64,000 bases of DNA from Streptomyces neyagawaensis (GCF_023516595.1 NZ_JAMGBG010000010.1:62001-126000), one strand, 5' to 3'; shown: positions 23,345 to 32,430, numbered from the stretch's first letter. Translations and numbers: made by a program. Notes: generated from the letters alone by a model not told the origin.

Positions 23345-24964
23345 CTAGCGGGCGCGTTCCACCCGGCGCTCGTCCCAGACCGGCTCCGGGGTCTCCCGTA
23401 CCCGGCCGTCGGAGCCGAAGACGAGATAGCGGTCGAACGAACGGGCGAACCAACGGTCGTGGGTGACCGCGAGCACCGTGCCCTCGAAGGCCTCCAGGCC
23501 CTCCTGGAGGGCCTCCGCCGACTCCAGGTCGAGGTTGTCGGTCGGCTCGTCGAGGAGCAGGGCGGTGACTCCCTGGAGTTCCAGGAGGAGGATCTGGAAG
23601 CGGGCCTGCTGGCCGCCGGAGAGCCGGTCGAAGGGCTGCTCGGCCTGTCTGGTCAGCTCGTAGCGGCGCAGCCGTGACATGGCGGCGCCCCGGTCCTGCG
23701 CGTGCTCCTTCCACAGGATGTCGAGCAGGGTCCGCCCCTCCAGCTCCGGATGGGCGTGTGTCTGCGCGAAGTGCCCGGGGACGACCCTGGCGCCGAGCTT
23801 CCACTGGCCCGAGTGGGCCACGTCCTCACCGGCGAGCAGCCGCAGGAAGTGCGACTTGCCGGAGCCGTTGGAGCCGAGGACGGCGACCCGCTCGCCGTAG
23901 AAGACCTCCAGGTCGAAGGGTTTCATCAGCCCCGTCAGTTCGAGCCCGGCGCAGGTCACGGCCCGTACGCCGGTGCGGCCGCCCTTGAGGCGCATGGTGA
24001 TGTCCTGCTCGCGCGGCGGCTCGGGCGGCGGCCCGGCCTCCTCGAACTTGCGCAGCCGGGTCTGGGCGGCGGCGTACCGCGAGGCCATCTCATGGCTGAC
24101 CGCGGCGGCCTGTCGGAGTGTCAGCACGAGCTTCTTCAGCTGGGCGTGCTTCTCGTCCCAGCGGCGGCGCAGTTCCTCGAACCGCTCGAACCGCTGCCGA
24201 CGGGCCTCGTGGTACGTGTCGAACCCGCCGCCGTGTACCCAGGCGTCGGCGCCCGCGGGGCCCGGTTCCACGCTCACGATCTTCTGGGCGGCGCGGGCGA
24301 GCAGCTCCCGGTCGTGGGAGACGAACAGGACGGTCTTGCGGGTCTCCGCGAGCCGCTCCTCCAGCCAGCGCTTGCCGGGGACGTCGAGGTAGTTGTCGGG
24401 CTCGTCGAGAAGGAGTACCTCGTCGGTGCCGCGCAGCAGCGCCTCCAGCACGAGCCGCTTCTGCTCGCCGCCGGACAGGGTCCGCACCTGCCGCCACTGC
24501 GCCTTCTCGTACGGCATGCCGAGCGCGGCGGTGGTGCAGATGTCCCAGAGGGTCTCGGCCTCGTAGCCGCGGACCTCGGCCCAGTCGGAGAGGGCCTGGG
24601 CATAGGCGAGCTGGGCCGCCTCGTCGTCGACGGTCATGATCCCGTGCTCGGCCGCGTCGACGGCGCGGGCGGCCTCCCTGATGCCGGGCTGCGCCACGGA
24701 CACGAGCAGGTCCCGGACGGTCGTCTCGTCGCGCACGGAGCCCACGAACTGGCGCATCACGCCGAGCCCGCCGGTCACGGTGACCGATCCCCCGTGTGGC
24801 TTCAGCTCCCCGGAGACCAACCGCAGCAGCGTGGTCTTCCCGGCGCCGTTGGGACCCACGAGGGCGACCACGGCCCCCTCCCCCACCCGGAACGACACAT
24901 CGCCGAGCAAGGCCCTCCCGTCAGGAAGGTAGTACTCCAGATGCGCCGCTTCGAGATATCCCAT
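23345..24964 (-). CDS. ABC-F family ATP-binding protein
   Basis: The 539-residue protein has two ABC modules and no membrane domain. Module 1: Walker A VGPNGAGKTTLLRLVSGE, signature TLSGGEQKRLVLE, Walker B LLLDEPDNYLD. Module 2: LGSNGSGKSHFLRLLAGE, RLSGGQQARFQILL, LLLDEPTDNLD. The linker between them (about 245-315) is rich in Arg/Glu helices, as in ABC-F proteins that act in the ribosomal E site, some of which protect against antibiotics. An in-frame ATG at 24973 is possible, but 24964 has the better-spaced GGAG. It faces the 1-kb repeat region upstream. Confidence 0.88.
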   Translation of the reverse strand: MGYLEAAHLEYYLPDGRALLGDVSFRVGEGAVVALVGPNGAGKTTLLRLVSGELKPHGGSVTVTGGLGVMRQFVGSVRDETTVRDLLVSVAQPGIREAARAVDAAEHGIMTVDDEAAQLAYAQALSDWAEVRGYEAETLWDICTTAALGMPYEKAQWRQVRTLSGGEQKRLVLEALLRGTDEVLLLDEPDNYLDVPGKRWLEERLAETRKTVLFVSHDRELLARAAQKIVSVEPGPAGADAWVHGGGFDTYHEARRQRFERFEELRRRWDEKHAQLKKLVLTLRQAAAVSHEMASRYAAAQTRLRKFEEAGPPPEPPREQDITMRLKGGRTGVRAVTCAGLELTGLMKPFDLEVFYGERVAVLGSNGSGKSHFLRLLAGEDVAHSGQWKLGARVVPGHFAQTHAHPELEGRTLLDILWKEHAQDRGAAMSRLRRYELTRQAEQPFDRLSGGQQARFQILLLELQGVTALLLDEPTDNLDLESAEALQEGLEAFEGTVLAVTHDRWFARSFDRYLVFGSDGRVRETPEPVWDERRVERAR

Positions 24965-25045
24965 GGGGCGCATTCTCCGAGCCCCGCGAACCCGGAAGCA
25001 AACCGATAAGCCACACCGCCACCGACGCCCCGCGCCCCGGCGGGG

Positions 25046-25687
25046 GACCGCCCGGCGCCCCGGCCGCGGACCGGCGGGTGCTCCGCTCACGCCCGGCCGG
25101 GGACCTGCGTACGCGCTCCCCCGGCCCCAACAGGGCCGCGCCCCCCGACCCGCCACCGGCGACCGGGCCTCCGAAGGCCGCGCCCGCGCCCCGGTCCGTC
25201 CGCCTCTGGCTCCGGCGGGCCGCGACCCGAGGGTACCTCCGCCCTGGCCACGAGCCCGGAACCGCCCGGCACCCCGACCGCGGACCGGCGGGTGCTCCCC
25301 GCACGCCCGGCCGGGGACCTGCGTACGCGCTCCGCCAGCCGCTACAGGGCCGCGCCCCCCGCCCCGCCACCGGCGACCGGGCCTCCGAAGGCCGCGCCCG
25401 CGCCCTGGTCCGTCCGCCTCTGGCTCCGGCGGGCCGGGGCCCGAGGGTGCCTCCGCCCTGGCCACGAGCCCGGAACCGCCCGGCACCCCGACCACGAACC
25501 AGCGGGTGCTCCCCGCACGCCCGGCCGGGGACCTGCGTACGCGCTCCGCCAGCCGCTACAGGGCCGCGCTCCCCGCCCCGCCACCGGCGACCGGGCCTCC
25601 GAAGGCCGCGCCCGCGCCCCGGTCGGGTCCGACTCGGCCTCCGGGGGGAGCCGGTGACTCGAGGGCACCCCCGCCTGAGCCCGGCGC
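25046..25687. repeat. Three tandem copies of a 214-bp GC-rich repeat in a 1-kb gene-free region
   Basis: GCGGGTGCTCC recurs at 25074, 25288 and 25502, an exact 214-bp period. The copies run about 25046-25259, 25260-25473 and 25474-25687, the last one diverging after about 25620. A decayed fourth copy covers roughly 25695-25795. The marker GGGACCTGCGTACGCGCTC occurs once in each full copy. 214 is not a multiple of 3, so each copy is read in a different frame, arguing against coding. The block fills most of the gap 24965-25970 between the divergent ABC-F and PAP2/kinase genes. No CDS is supported there. Confidence 0.85.
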
Positions 25688-25970
25688 CGCGGGCGGGCGT
25701 GCGCTCCCCACCCGGTCGTGGACGGGCACGGACGCGGATGCGCGCTCCCCCCAGCCGCGACAGGGCCGCGCTCCCCCGACCCGCCACGGGCTGCCCTGCC
25801 TCCACGGCCGCGTCCCCGCCCCGCTCGGTCCGCCTCGGCCCGGAGGGCGGGGCGGCGCGGGCCGGTGGAGGGCGGGCAGGGCGCCGTCGCGCAGGGCCTC
25901 AGCGGCGGCCTATGGCCCGACCGCACCCCCGGCTGACACGGTTGCCGCACCATGGGGTACCCGTGGACTC

Positions 25971-27458
25971 ATGACCGCAGACGTCGACCTCACCGTCCGC
26001 CCGCCGGGCCACCACATTCTCCGGGATCGTTTTCTCGCCGCGGACAGCCGCCTCTTCAACGCGGTGGCGACCCGCGACTGGCCGGGCGCCCACCCCATGC
26101 TGCCGAGGCTGAGCCGCGCCGCCAACCACGGCGTCCTCTGGTTCGCCACGGCGGCCGTGATCGCCGCGACCCGCAGCCCGAGGGCCCGCCGGGCCGCCGC
26201 CCGCGGTGTGGCCTCCCTCGCCCTCGCCTCGGCGACGATCAACACCCTCGGCAAGCGCACCGTGCGCCGCCCCCGCCCGGTCCTGGACAACGTCCCCGTC
26301 ATGCGCCAACTGAAGCGCCAACCGATCACGACGTCGTTCCCGTCGGGCCACTCGGCCTCCGCCGCCGCCTTCGCGACCGGCGTCGCGCTGGAGTCCCGTG
26401 GCTGGGGCGCGGTGGTCGCCCCGCTCGCGACCGCCGTCGCGCTGTCCCGCGTGTACACGGGCGTGCACTTCCCGAGTGACGTCCTGGCCGGCGCCGCGTT
26501 CGGGGTGGGCGCCGCCTACGCCGTCCGGGGCATGGTGCCGACCCGCGACCAGCTCGCGCCCCCCGGCCGCCCCCGCGCGGACGCGCCCGCGCTGCCGGAC
26601 GGCGAGGGCCTGGTCATGGTCGCCAACACCGCCTCCGGTACCGCCGACCGGGTACGCGCCCTGCGGGACGCCCTCCCCGGCGCCCAGACGGTGGAGTGCG
26701 AACCGGAGGACCTGCGCGCCGAGTTGGAGAAGGCGGCCACCCACGCCCGGGTCCTCGGTGTGTGCGGCGGCGACGGCACGGTGAACGCCGCCGCCGAGGT
26801 CGCCCTGCGCCACGGCCTGCCCCTGGCCGTCCTGCCCGGCGGCACGTTCAACCACTTCGCGCAGGACCTCGGCGTGGAGGACGTCCGCGACCTCGGCCGC
26901 GCCCTGCGCCGGGGCGAGGCCGTCCGGGTGGACGTGGGCCACTTCCGGTCCGGTGAGACGGAGGGCCATTTCGTCAACACGTTCAGCGTGGGCGTGTACC
27001 CGGAGCTGGTGCGGGAGCGCGAGCGCTGGGAGCGGATCTTCGGCGGCTGGCCGGCCGGGGTGATCGCGGCGGTGCGTGTCCTGCGCTCCGACCGGCACCC
27101 GCTCCAGGCCACGTTCCAGGGCCGGCCGCGCCCGATCTGGCTGCTGTTCGCGGGCAACGGCACGTACCACCGGCTGGGCCTGGCCCCCGGTCACCGTTTC
27201 GACCTCGCCGACGGGCTGTTCGACGTCCGTGTGGTGCACGGCGGGCGCCGGCCGGCGCTGCGGCTGCTGGCGGCGGCCCTCGCCGGCCCGCTGACCCGCT
27301 CCCCCGCACACGCCGCGGTCCGGGTGAACCGGCTCCGCATCGAGGGCGTCACACCGGGCACCCCGCTGGCGTACGACGGTGAGGTCACCGAGGTGCACGG
27401 CGATCTGACGCTGCAGAAGCTCCCAGAGGCGCTCACGGTCTACCGGCCCCTCGGCTGA
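25971..27458 (+). CDS. PAP2 phosphatase fused to diacylglycerol/lipid kinase
   Basis: The 495-residue fusion starts MTADVDLTVRPPGHHILRDR. The N-terminal PAP2 domain (about 20-185) carries the three motifs KRTVRRPRP, PSGHSASAAAF and SRVYTGVHFPSD. The C-terminal DAGK/LCB5 catalytic domain (about 205-490) carries VCGGDGTVNAAAEVALRHG and LPGGTFNHFAQDLG, and ends AYDGEVTEVHGDLTLQKLPE. One half dephosphorylates a lipid phosphate and the other phosphorylates a lipid with ATP, so the protein may interconvert or recycle a membrane lipid. The frame is open far upstream through the repeat region; the ATG at 25971 is where the family's sequence begins. Confidence 0.88.
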   Translation: MTADVDLTVRPPGHHILRDRFLAADSRLFNAVATRDWPGAHPMLPRLSRAANHGVLWFATAAVIAATRSPRARRAAARGVASLALASATINTLGKRTVRRPRPVLDNVPVMRQLKRQPITTSFPSGHSASAAAFATGVALESRGWGAVVAPLATAVALSRVYTGVHFPSDVLAGAAFGVGAAYAVRGMVPTRDQLAPPGRPRADAPALPDGEGLVMVANTASGTADRVRALRDALPGAQTVECEPEDLRAELEKAATHARVLGVCGGDGTVNAAAEVALRHGLPLAVLPGGTFNHFAQDLGVEDVRDLGRALRRGEAVRVDVGHFRSGETEGHFVNTFSVGVYPELVRERERWERIFGGWPAGVIAAVRVLRSDRHPLQATFQGRPRPIWLLFAGNGTYHRLGLAPGHRFDLADGLFDVRVVHGGRRPALRLLAAALAGPLTRSPAHAAVRVNRLRIEGVTPGTPLAYDGEVTEVHGDLTLQKLPEALTVYRPLG

Positions 27459-27557
27459 CCCCGGCCGTTCACTCAACGTCCAGCATTCAAGACGGCGGTC
27501 TCAACATTCGGCACAGGCGCGTACGGTTCCCCCAGGACCTGGAGAAGGGGAACGGCC

Positions 27558-28379
27558 ATGTCGAAAGCACGGGAGACCGCCGTCTACACGCACGGGCACC
27601 ATGAGTCGGTACTGCGGTCGCACACCTGGCGGACGGCCGCCAACTCGGCGGCGTACCTCCTCGGTTCGCTGAAGCCGCACATGAAGGTCCTGGACATCGG
27701 GTGCGGCCCCGGCACCATCACCGCGGACCTCGCCGCCCTGGTCCCGGACGGCCACGTCACCGGCGTCGACCACGCCCCCGGCATTCTGGAGCAGGCGCGG
27801 GCCACGGCCGCCGAACGGGGCCTGACCAACGTGGACTTCGCGGTCGCCGACGTCCACGCGCTGGACCACCCGGACGACACCTTCTGCGTGGTCCACGCCC
27901 ACCAGGTGCTCCAGCACGTCGGCGACCCGGTGCAGGCGCTGCGCGAGATGGCGCGGGTGACGAGGCCCGGCGGTCTGATCGCGGTCCGCGACTCGGACTA
28001 CGCGGCGATGACCTGGTTCCCGGAGTCGGCGGGCATGGACGACTGGCTGGACCTGTACCGGAGGGTGGCCCGGGCGAACGGCGGCGAGCCGGACGCCGGG
28101 CGCCGGCTGAAGTCCTGGGCCCTGCGGGCCGGACTCACCGACATCACGGCCACCTCCTCCACGTGGACGTACTCCACCGCCGAGGAGCGGGCCTGGTGGA
28201 GCGGGCTGTGGGCGGACCGCACGGTCGCCTCCGCGTACGCCGAGCGGGCCACCGAGGGCGGTCACGCCACCGAGGAGCGGCTGCGGACGATCGAGGCCGC
28301 CTGGCGGGAATGGGGGCGACAGGAGGACGGCTGGTTCGCCGTACTGCACGGCGAAATTCTCTGCCGTAAGCAGGCCTGA
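27558..28379 (+). CDS. Class I SAM-dependent methyltransferase
   Basis: The 273-residue protein starts MSKARETAVYTHGHHESVLR after GGAGAAGGGG. SAM motif I is VLDIGCGPGTITADLAALVP (about 45-64); VTGVDHAPGILEQARATAAE is motif II, and VVHAHQVLQHVGDPVQALRE is the motif IV region. The order resembles UbiE/Menaquinone-type methyltransferases. No substrate can be named. The small membrane protein gene follows 43 bp downstream in the same direction. Confidence 0.85.
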   Translation: MSKARETAVYTHGHHESVLRSHTWRTAANSAAYLLGSLKPHMKVLDIGCGPGTITADLAALVPDGHVTGVDHAPGILEQARATAAERGLTNVDFAVADVHALDHPDDTFCVVHAHQVLQHVGDPVQALREMARVTRPGGLIAVRDSDYAAMTWFPESAGMDDWLDLYRRVARANGGEPDAGRRLKSWALRAGLTDITATSSTWTYSTAEERAWWSGLWADRTVASAYAERATEGGHATEERLRTIEAAWREWGRQEDGWFAVLHGEILCRKQA

Positions 28380-28422
28380 CTCCTGGAATTCTGGAGACCC
28401 GGGCCCTCAGGAGGTTCGCGAA

Positions 28423-28593
28423 ATGGTTCCCATCCTGCTGGTACTGCTGCTGGTGCTGATCCTTTTCGGTGCCGGATTCGCGGTTGAGGTTCTCTGGTAC
28501 ATCGCACTGGCCGTCCTGGTCCTGTGGCTCCTCGGATTCCTGCTGCGCGGCACGACCGCCGGCGGGGGCAGGGGCCGCTGGTACAGGTGGTGA
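28423..28593 (+). CDS. Small hydrophobic protein (DUF6131-like), 56 aa
   Basis: ATG at 28423, TGA at 28591. The peptide MVPILLVLLLVLILFGAGFA continues VEVLWYIALAVLVLWLLGFL: two transmembrane helices, then a Gly/Arg tail GGGRGRWYRW. CAGGAGG lies 9 nt upstream. Such two-helix proteins are common in Streptomyces and of unknown function. It is co-directional with the methyltransferase gene and convergent with gvpK. Confidence 0.65.
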   Translation: MVPILLVLLLVLILFGAGFAVEVLWYIALAVLVLWLLGFLLRGTTAGGGRGRWYRW

Positions 28594-28648
28594 AGGAACT
28601 CCCCGGGGACCGGGCAGGACGAAACCGCCGAAGAGCGGGCTCAGTCCC

Positions 28649-28930
28649 TCAGTCCCTGGGGAGCAGCGGTCCGAGCGGCCCGAGGTCCAGATTGAGGTCC
28701 TCGGGCCGCAGGCCGTAGCGCTCGCGCAGCTCGGTCATCCGGTCGTCCAGCAGCATCAGGGTGAGCCCGATGCGCTCCTCCTGCTCCTCGGTCAGCTCCC
28801 CCGTGTCGAACCGGCGCACCGCCTGCCGCTCCATGAGCTGACGGAGCAGTTCGACGACGGTGAGGACCAGCTTGACCAGGTCGCGTTCCACCGTGTCGGG
28901 TTCCAGTTCGAGACGGTTGCGGCCGGTCAC
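28649..28930 (-). CDS. gvpK: Gas vesicle protein GvpK
   Basis: The 93-residue protein has the GvpK signature: LEPDTVERDLVKLVLTVVEL, LLRQLMERQAVRRFDTGELT, then LTEEQEERIGLTLMLLDDRM. GvpK is a minor component needed for vesicle assembly. It is the last gene of the gvp run and overlaps gvpS by 4 bp (ATGA at 28927-28930). Length is normal. Confidence 0.93.
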   Translation of the reverse strand: MTGRNRLELEPDTVERDLVKLVLTVVELLRQLMERQAVRRFDTGELTEEQEERIGLTLMLLDDRMTELRERYGLRPEDLNLDLGPLGPLLPRD

Positions 28931-29115
28931 TCGCTGCCTCCCCAGGGTGCGGGCACGTTCGCGTTCACGGAGCTGATGAGCGCGTTCAGGTCGATACGGA
29001 CGAGGTCGACGTCCGCGATGCGCAGGGTGAGGTCACCGGTGATGACGACCCCGCCGGCGAGCAGCCGGTCGAGCAGGTCGACGAGGGCCACCTCCCGGCG
29101 TTCTACGACGGTCAC
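28927..29115 (-). CDS. gvpS: Gas vesicle protein GvpS (GvpA/J-like, short)
   Basis: The 62-residue protein VALVDLLDRLLAGGVVITGD, then LTLRIADVDLVRIDLNALIS, is a compact GvpA/GvpJ-type alpha-beta-beta-alpha unit, a minor shell or nucleation protein. Four-base overlaps with gvpK and gvpL indicate coupled translation. The name follows the Streptomyces gvpJ-L-S-K order. Confidence 0.87.
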   Translation of the reverse strand: MTVVERREVALVDLLDRLLAGGVVITGDLTLRIADVDLVRIDLNALISSVNANVPAPWGGSE

Positions 29116-29924
29116 GAATTCTCTCCGCTCATGTCACCGGAATCCATGTCACGACCGGAGTTCCCTTCGCCGGGCTCCTCACCGCTGAAGGAGTAGGCGG
29201 CCCAGGGTCCGGTGAGTTCCACGCGCAATCCGGGTTCCTCGTTCTTCGTGCGGTCCACGATTTCCACGAACTCCTCGGAATTCCGGCGCGGCACCAAGTA
29301 GGCCGCGTTCAGCACATTGCGGCCGGGCGCTCCGGAGAGGGCGGAATTCTGGGGTGCGTGCAGCCGGGTGTCCTCGGCGCATTCCGCGAGGGTCTCGTGC
29401 AGTCGGCGGGCGAACCGGTCGGCCTTCTCCCACATCTCCTCGTGGGCCTGCCGGCTGCGCCGCCGCTGCCGCAGATAGTCCCGCCCGCTGGTGACCTTCG
29501 CCGACTCCCGGGGCTGCTCCTCGGCCTCCGGTTCCGCGTACACCTTGACGCCCCACTCCACCCGGCCCGACAGCCGGTCCAGGGTGCGCAGGAAGCCCTC
29601 CTCGCGGGCCTCCAGCATGACCCGTACGCCGCTGTCGTCGTGAAAGACGGTGCCGAGGCGCAGCGGGAGCGGGGTGGTGACCACGGTGAGCGCGTCGATC
29701 ACGTTCTGGTGGGCGTGGGCGGTCTCGGTCAGCCAGTCGAGGTCCTCCAGGTGGGCGCGGAGCGGCTGCTCCGCGAAGTCCCGCTCGGGCACCTCGCTGA
29801 CGACGGCGATCAGGTCGTGGTGGCGCAGCAGCCGGGGAGGGGCGCCCCCGACCCCCGTGATCTGGGACTGGAGCGGCGCGCCGAAGGGCCGGCACACGGC
29901 GTACACGTAGCGCAGTCCGGTCAT
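29112..29924 (-). CDS. gvpL: Gas vesicle protein GvpL (GvpF/L family)
   Basis: The 270-residue protein starts MTGLRYVYAVCRPFGAPLQS and shows both GvpF/L halves: YVYAVCRP...HDLIAVVSEVPERDF and HAHQNVIDALTVVTTPLPLR (about 1-120), then AAYLVPRRNSEEFVEIVDRT and LTGPWAAYSFSGEEP (about 200-250). GvpF/L proteins sit at the growing vesicle as assembly factors. The C-terminal tail GEGNSGRDMDSGDMSGENS is specific to this form. It overlaps gvpJ and gvpS by 4 bp each. Confidence 0.92.
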   Translation of the reverse strand: MTGLRYVYAVCRPFGAPLQSQITGVGGAPPRLLRHHDLIAVVSEVPERDFAEQPLRAHLEDLDWLTETAHAHQNVIDALTVVTTPLPLRLGTVFHDDSGVRVMLEAREEGFLRTLDRLSGRVEWGVKVYAEPEAEEQPRESAKVTSGRDYLRQRRRSRQAHEEMWEKADRFARRLHETLAECAEDTRLHAPQNSALSGAPGRNVLNAAYLVPRRNSEEFVEIVDRTKNEEPGLRVELTGPWAAYSFSGEEPGEGNSGRDMDSGDMSGENS

Positions 29925-30286
29925 GAGGGCTCCTCTCTGGCACGGCCGCGCTCGACGGCCGGCTCCGGCTCACGCCGGGGACGGCCGTCGTCCAGCTCGG
30001 CGAGCCGGGCGCGCAACTCGGCGTTCTCTCGGGAGAGTTCGTCGCGGCGGGCGTGCGACGACAGGGCCGGGTCGGTCTCCCACCAGTCGATACCCATCTC
30101 CTTGGCCTTGTCGACGGAGGCGACGATGAGGCGCAGCTTGATGGTGAGCAGTTCGATGTCGAGCAGGTTGATCCGGATGTCGCCCGCGATCACCAGACCT
30201 TTGTCCAGTACACGCTCCAGGATGTCGGCGAGGTTGGCGCTGCCGCTCTGGCCGTACGGCTCGGGGGCTCGGCTGGGGAAGGTCAC
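29921..30286 (-). CDS. gvpJ: Gas vesicle protein GvpJ
   Basis: The 121-residue protein has a GvpA-like core (about 15-75; LADILERVLDKGLVIAGDIR, INLLDIELLTIKLRLIVASV) and a charged C-terminal extension with a coiled-coil look (RRDELSRENAELRARLAELD). GvpJ caps or nucleates the vesicle tips. It overlaps gvpL and gvpZ by 4 bp on each side. Confidence 0.92.
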   Translation of the reverse strand: MTFPSRAPEPYGQSGSANLADILERVLDKGLVIAGDIRINLLDIELLTIKLRLIVASVDKAKEMGIDWWETDPALSSHARRDELSRENAELRARLAELDDGRPRREPEPAVERGRAREEPS

Positions 30287-31503
30287 CGGCGGCTCCCGCC
30301 CACGGCGCCCTGTTCCTCGTCCTCATAGTCGTACGGTTCCTCGTCGCTGTCCTCCTCGGCGTCGTCCTCGTACGCGTCCTCCGCCTCGTCGGGGGCCTCG
30401 GGGTCCTCCTCGTACGCGTCCTCGGCGTCCTCGTCGTCCGCGTACTCGCCCTCGTCGGTCTCCTCGTCGGCGTCCCGGGGCTCGTCGTCGGGCTCCTCGT
30501 CGTCGTAGGCGCCCTCGTCGTCCTCGTAGGCGTCCTCGGCGTCCTCGTGCTCGTCACGGGCCTCGTCGTCGTCGCGGGACTCCTCACGCTCCTCGTCCGC
30601 CACCACGTCCTCGTGGGAACGCACGACCTCGCCGTCACGGATCTCCCCGCGCCAGCCTTCCTCCGCTTCACCCTTAAGAGTGACAAAGCGGGCGAAATGT
30701 TTGAGGTCGAGCCGAGCGCGGCGGCCCTGGGCGCGCCAGAGGTTGCCGGTCTTCTCGAACAGCCCCTTCGGGTAGTACTCGATCACCAGGAGTACGCGTG
30801 TGAGGTTGTCCGCGAGCGCGTGGAAGGAGACCGTGCCCTTCGTCGTGCCCTTGGCGCCCTCCGACGTCCAGGTGATCCGATCATCGGGCACTTGTTCGGT
30901 TGTGTGGGCCTTCCAGCTGCGGTTGGACCAGAAGACCTTCAGCTGCCAGTCGGAGTGGGTGTCGTCGGCCCGGCCGGCGCTCTTGACGCCCTTGGCGAAG
31001 GTGCTGAAGTCCTGGTAGCGGGTCCACCGGTCGTACGCGGTGCGCACGGGCACACCCACGTCGATGGACTCCAGGATCACGGTGGGCTTGTTGCCCGCCC
31101 CGCCCCCGCGGCCGCCCTTGCCGCCGCCGAGGTTCTTCAGGGCGCCCAGCACATTGTCCTTGGCCCGGCCCGCGCCCACCTCCAGGGCGGTGCGCAGCGG
31201 CCCCTTGCCCTCGGCGATCTTGCGGCCGCCCTCCAGGGCGAGCTTGGCGAAGCCGGGGCTGTTGCCGTCGGCGATGTCGTTCAGCTTGCCGGTGGTCTCG
31301 CCGAGCTTGCGGCCGAGGCCGACCAGCATCCGCTGGGCCTGCGCGGCCAGGAACTCCCGCGCCTCCTCCTTCAGGTGGTCGACGGCGGGGCTGTGGGCGA
31401 GGTCGGAGAGCGGCGTGCCGTTCGCCGCGCCCTTCGCCGTGTCGGTCGTGCCCTTCGCCGTTTTCGTCGCGCGGCCGGTCGCCGCGCCCAGGGTCTCAGT
31501 CAT
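30283..31503 (-). CDS. gvpZ: SRPBCC-domain gas vesicle-associated protein GvpZ
   Basis: The 406-residue protein starts MTETLGAATGRATKTAKGTT. Residues about 40-130 are a helical amphipathic stretch (EEAREFLAAQAQRMLVGLGR), about 140-295 an SRPBCC/polyketide cyclase-like domain (TVILESIDVGVPVRTAYDRW, then NRSWKAHTTEQVPDDRITWT), and about 310-400 a highly acidic repetitive tail (runs such as EDAEDAYEDDEGAYDDEEPD). Homologues accompany Streptomyces gvp clusters; the role is unknown. It overlaps gvpY by 8 bp and gvpJ by 4 bp. The name rests on position within the cluster. Confidence 0.78.
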   Translation of the reverse strand: MTETLGAATGRATKTAKGTTDTAKGAANGTPLSDLAHSPAVDHLKEEAREFLAAQAQRMLVGLGRKLGETTGKLNDIADGNSPGFAKLALEGGRKIAEGKGPLRTALEVGAGRAKDNVLGALKNLGGGKGGRGGGAGNKPTVILESIDVGVPVRTAYDRWTRYQDFSTFAKGVKSAGRADDTHSDWQLKVFWSNRSWKAHTTEQVPDDRITWTSEGAKGTTKGTVSFHALADNLTRVLLVIEYYPKGLFEKTGNLWRAQGRRARLDLKHFARFVTLKGEAEEGWRGEIRDGEVVRSHEDVVADEEREESRDDDEARDEHEDAEDAYEDDEGAYDDEEPDDEPRDADEETDEGEYADDEDAEDAYEEDPEAPDEAEDAYEDDAEEDSDEEPYDYEDEEQGAVGGSRR

Positions 31504-32173
31504 CGCCACCGCCTCCCCTCGTGGCCCGCGACCTGGTGGCCTTGCGGGCGGTCTTCTTGGCCGGGGTGGTCTTCCTGGCGGCCGTCTTCTTGGCGGCGGC
31601 CTTCTTCGCCGTGCCCTTGCGCGCGGCCGGGGCGGCGGTCTTCTTCGCGGGGGCCTTCTTGGTGGCGCGCGCGGCGGTCTTCCTCGCCGGACGCTCGCGC
31701 TCCGGCTCCTCGCCCTCGTCGCCGGCCTCGGACTCGTCCGCGTCGGAGCGGGCGTCGGCGCCCTCCTCGTCGTCCTCCGAGGACGCTTCGGCTCGCTCGT
31801 CCTCGTCCTCGTACGCGTCGTCGTCCTCGTCGCGGTCCGACCGCTCGGGGGCGGCTCCGGAGAGCTGGTCGCGCACCTGGGAGGTGCGCCCGTGCAGCCG
31901 GTCCGCCAGACCTTCGATCTGGCGTTCGACGAGGGCTCCGGTGGCCGCCTTGCCGACTCCGCGCAGATCACCGCGCAGCTGGTCGCCGAGCTCCTTGAAC
32001 TGCGGATTGTCCTTCAGTTGCTGGGACACCAGGTCAGCGATGCCCCGCGGCGTCAGATTCAGCCGCTTGCCCGCCACCATGGTGCCGACCGCGACGGCGA
32101 ACTTCAGTTTCTTCGTACGTCCGAGGACGTATCCGGCCCCGACAGCGAGGCCCAGTCCCACTCGGTTCATCAT
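31496..32173 (-). CDS. gvpY: Gas vesicle-associated protein GvpY with histone-like tail
   Basis: The 225-residue protein starts MMNRVGLGLAVGAGYVLGRT. A short N-terminal hydrophobic segment and helical part (about 1-105) is followed by an acidic stretch (about 110-160; DEDDDAYEDEDERAEASSED) and a Lys/Ala-rich tail (about 165-215; KTAARATKKAPAKKTAAPAA) like histone H1. The charges oppose the acidic tail of neighbouring GvpZ, so the two may bind each other. It is conserved in this place in Streptomyces gvp clusters. An 8-bp overlap joins it to gvpZ and a 4-bp overlap to gvpG. Confidence 0.74.
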   Translation of the reverse strand: MMNRVGLGLAVGAGYVLGRTKKLKFAVAVGTMVAGKRLNLTPRGIADLVSQQLKDNPQFKELGDQLRGDLRGVGKAATGALVERQIEGLADRLHGRTSQVRDQLSGAAPERSDRDEDDDAYEDEDERAEASSEDDEEGADARSDADESEAGDEGEEPERERPARKTAARATKKAPAKKTAAPAARKGTAKKAAAKKTAARKTTPAKKTARKATRSRATRGGGGDD

Positions 32174-32430
32174 GTCGTCCCATCGCCATTTCCCGTACTC
32201 CTGCGCGCGCTGATCTCCAGCCGCTCCAGAAGCTCGTCCTCCAAGCGGTCGAACTCCTCCTCATCGATCTCGCCCGCGTCGAGCCGCTGCTCGAGGCGGG
32301 CGAGTTCGGCGCGGACGGCCGCCGGGTCGTAGTACTGGCGCTCGGCCTCGGCCAGCACCTGTCCCACCGCCCAGAGGCTGCCGCGCACCGGTGCGAACGG
32401 CAGCAGCAGCACCTCGGAGATCAGACCCAT
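32170..32430 (-). CDS. gvpG: Gas vesicle protein GvpG
   Basis: The 86-residue protein starts MGLISEVLLLPFAPVRGSLW and shows the GvpG pattern: hydrophobic N-terminus, then AVRAELARLEQRLDAGEIDE and EFDRLEDELLERLE helices. GvpG is a minor assembly protein. It lies between gvpF (43-bp gap) and gvpY (4-bp overlap). Confidence 0.92.
   Translation of the reverse strand: MGLISEVLLLPFAPVRGSLWAVGQVLAEAERQYYDPAAVRAELARLEQRLDAGEIDEEEFDRLEDELLERLEISARRSTGNGDGTT

Noticed and set aside
25955..25960. GGGTAC upstream of the PAP2/kinase gene
   Set aside because: No GNNT lies 14-16 nt upstream, and it is too close to the start codon.
24963..25970. Long in-frame extension upstream of the PAP2/kinase gene
   Set aside because: The 214-bp repeats are read in different frames in each copy and the sequence is Arg/Pro/Ala shadow; the family begins at the ATG at 25971.
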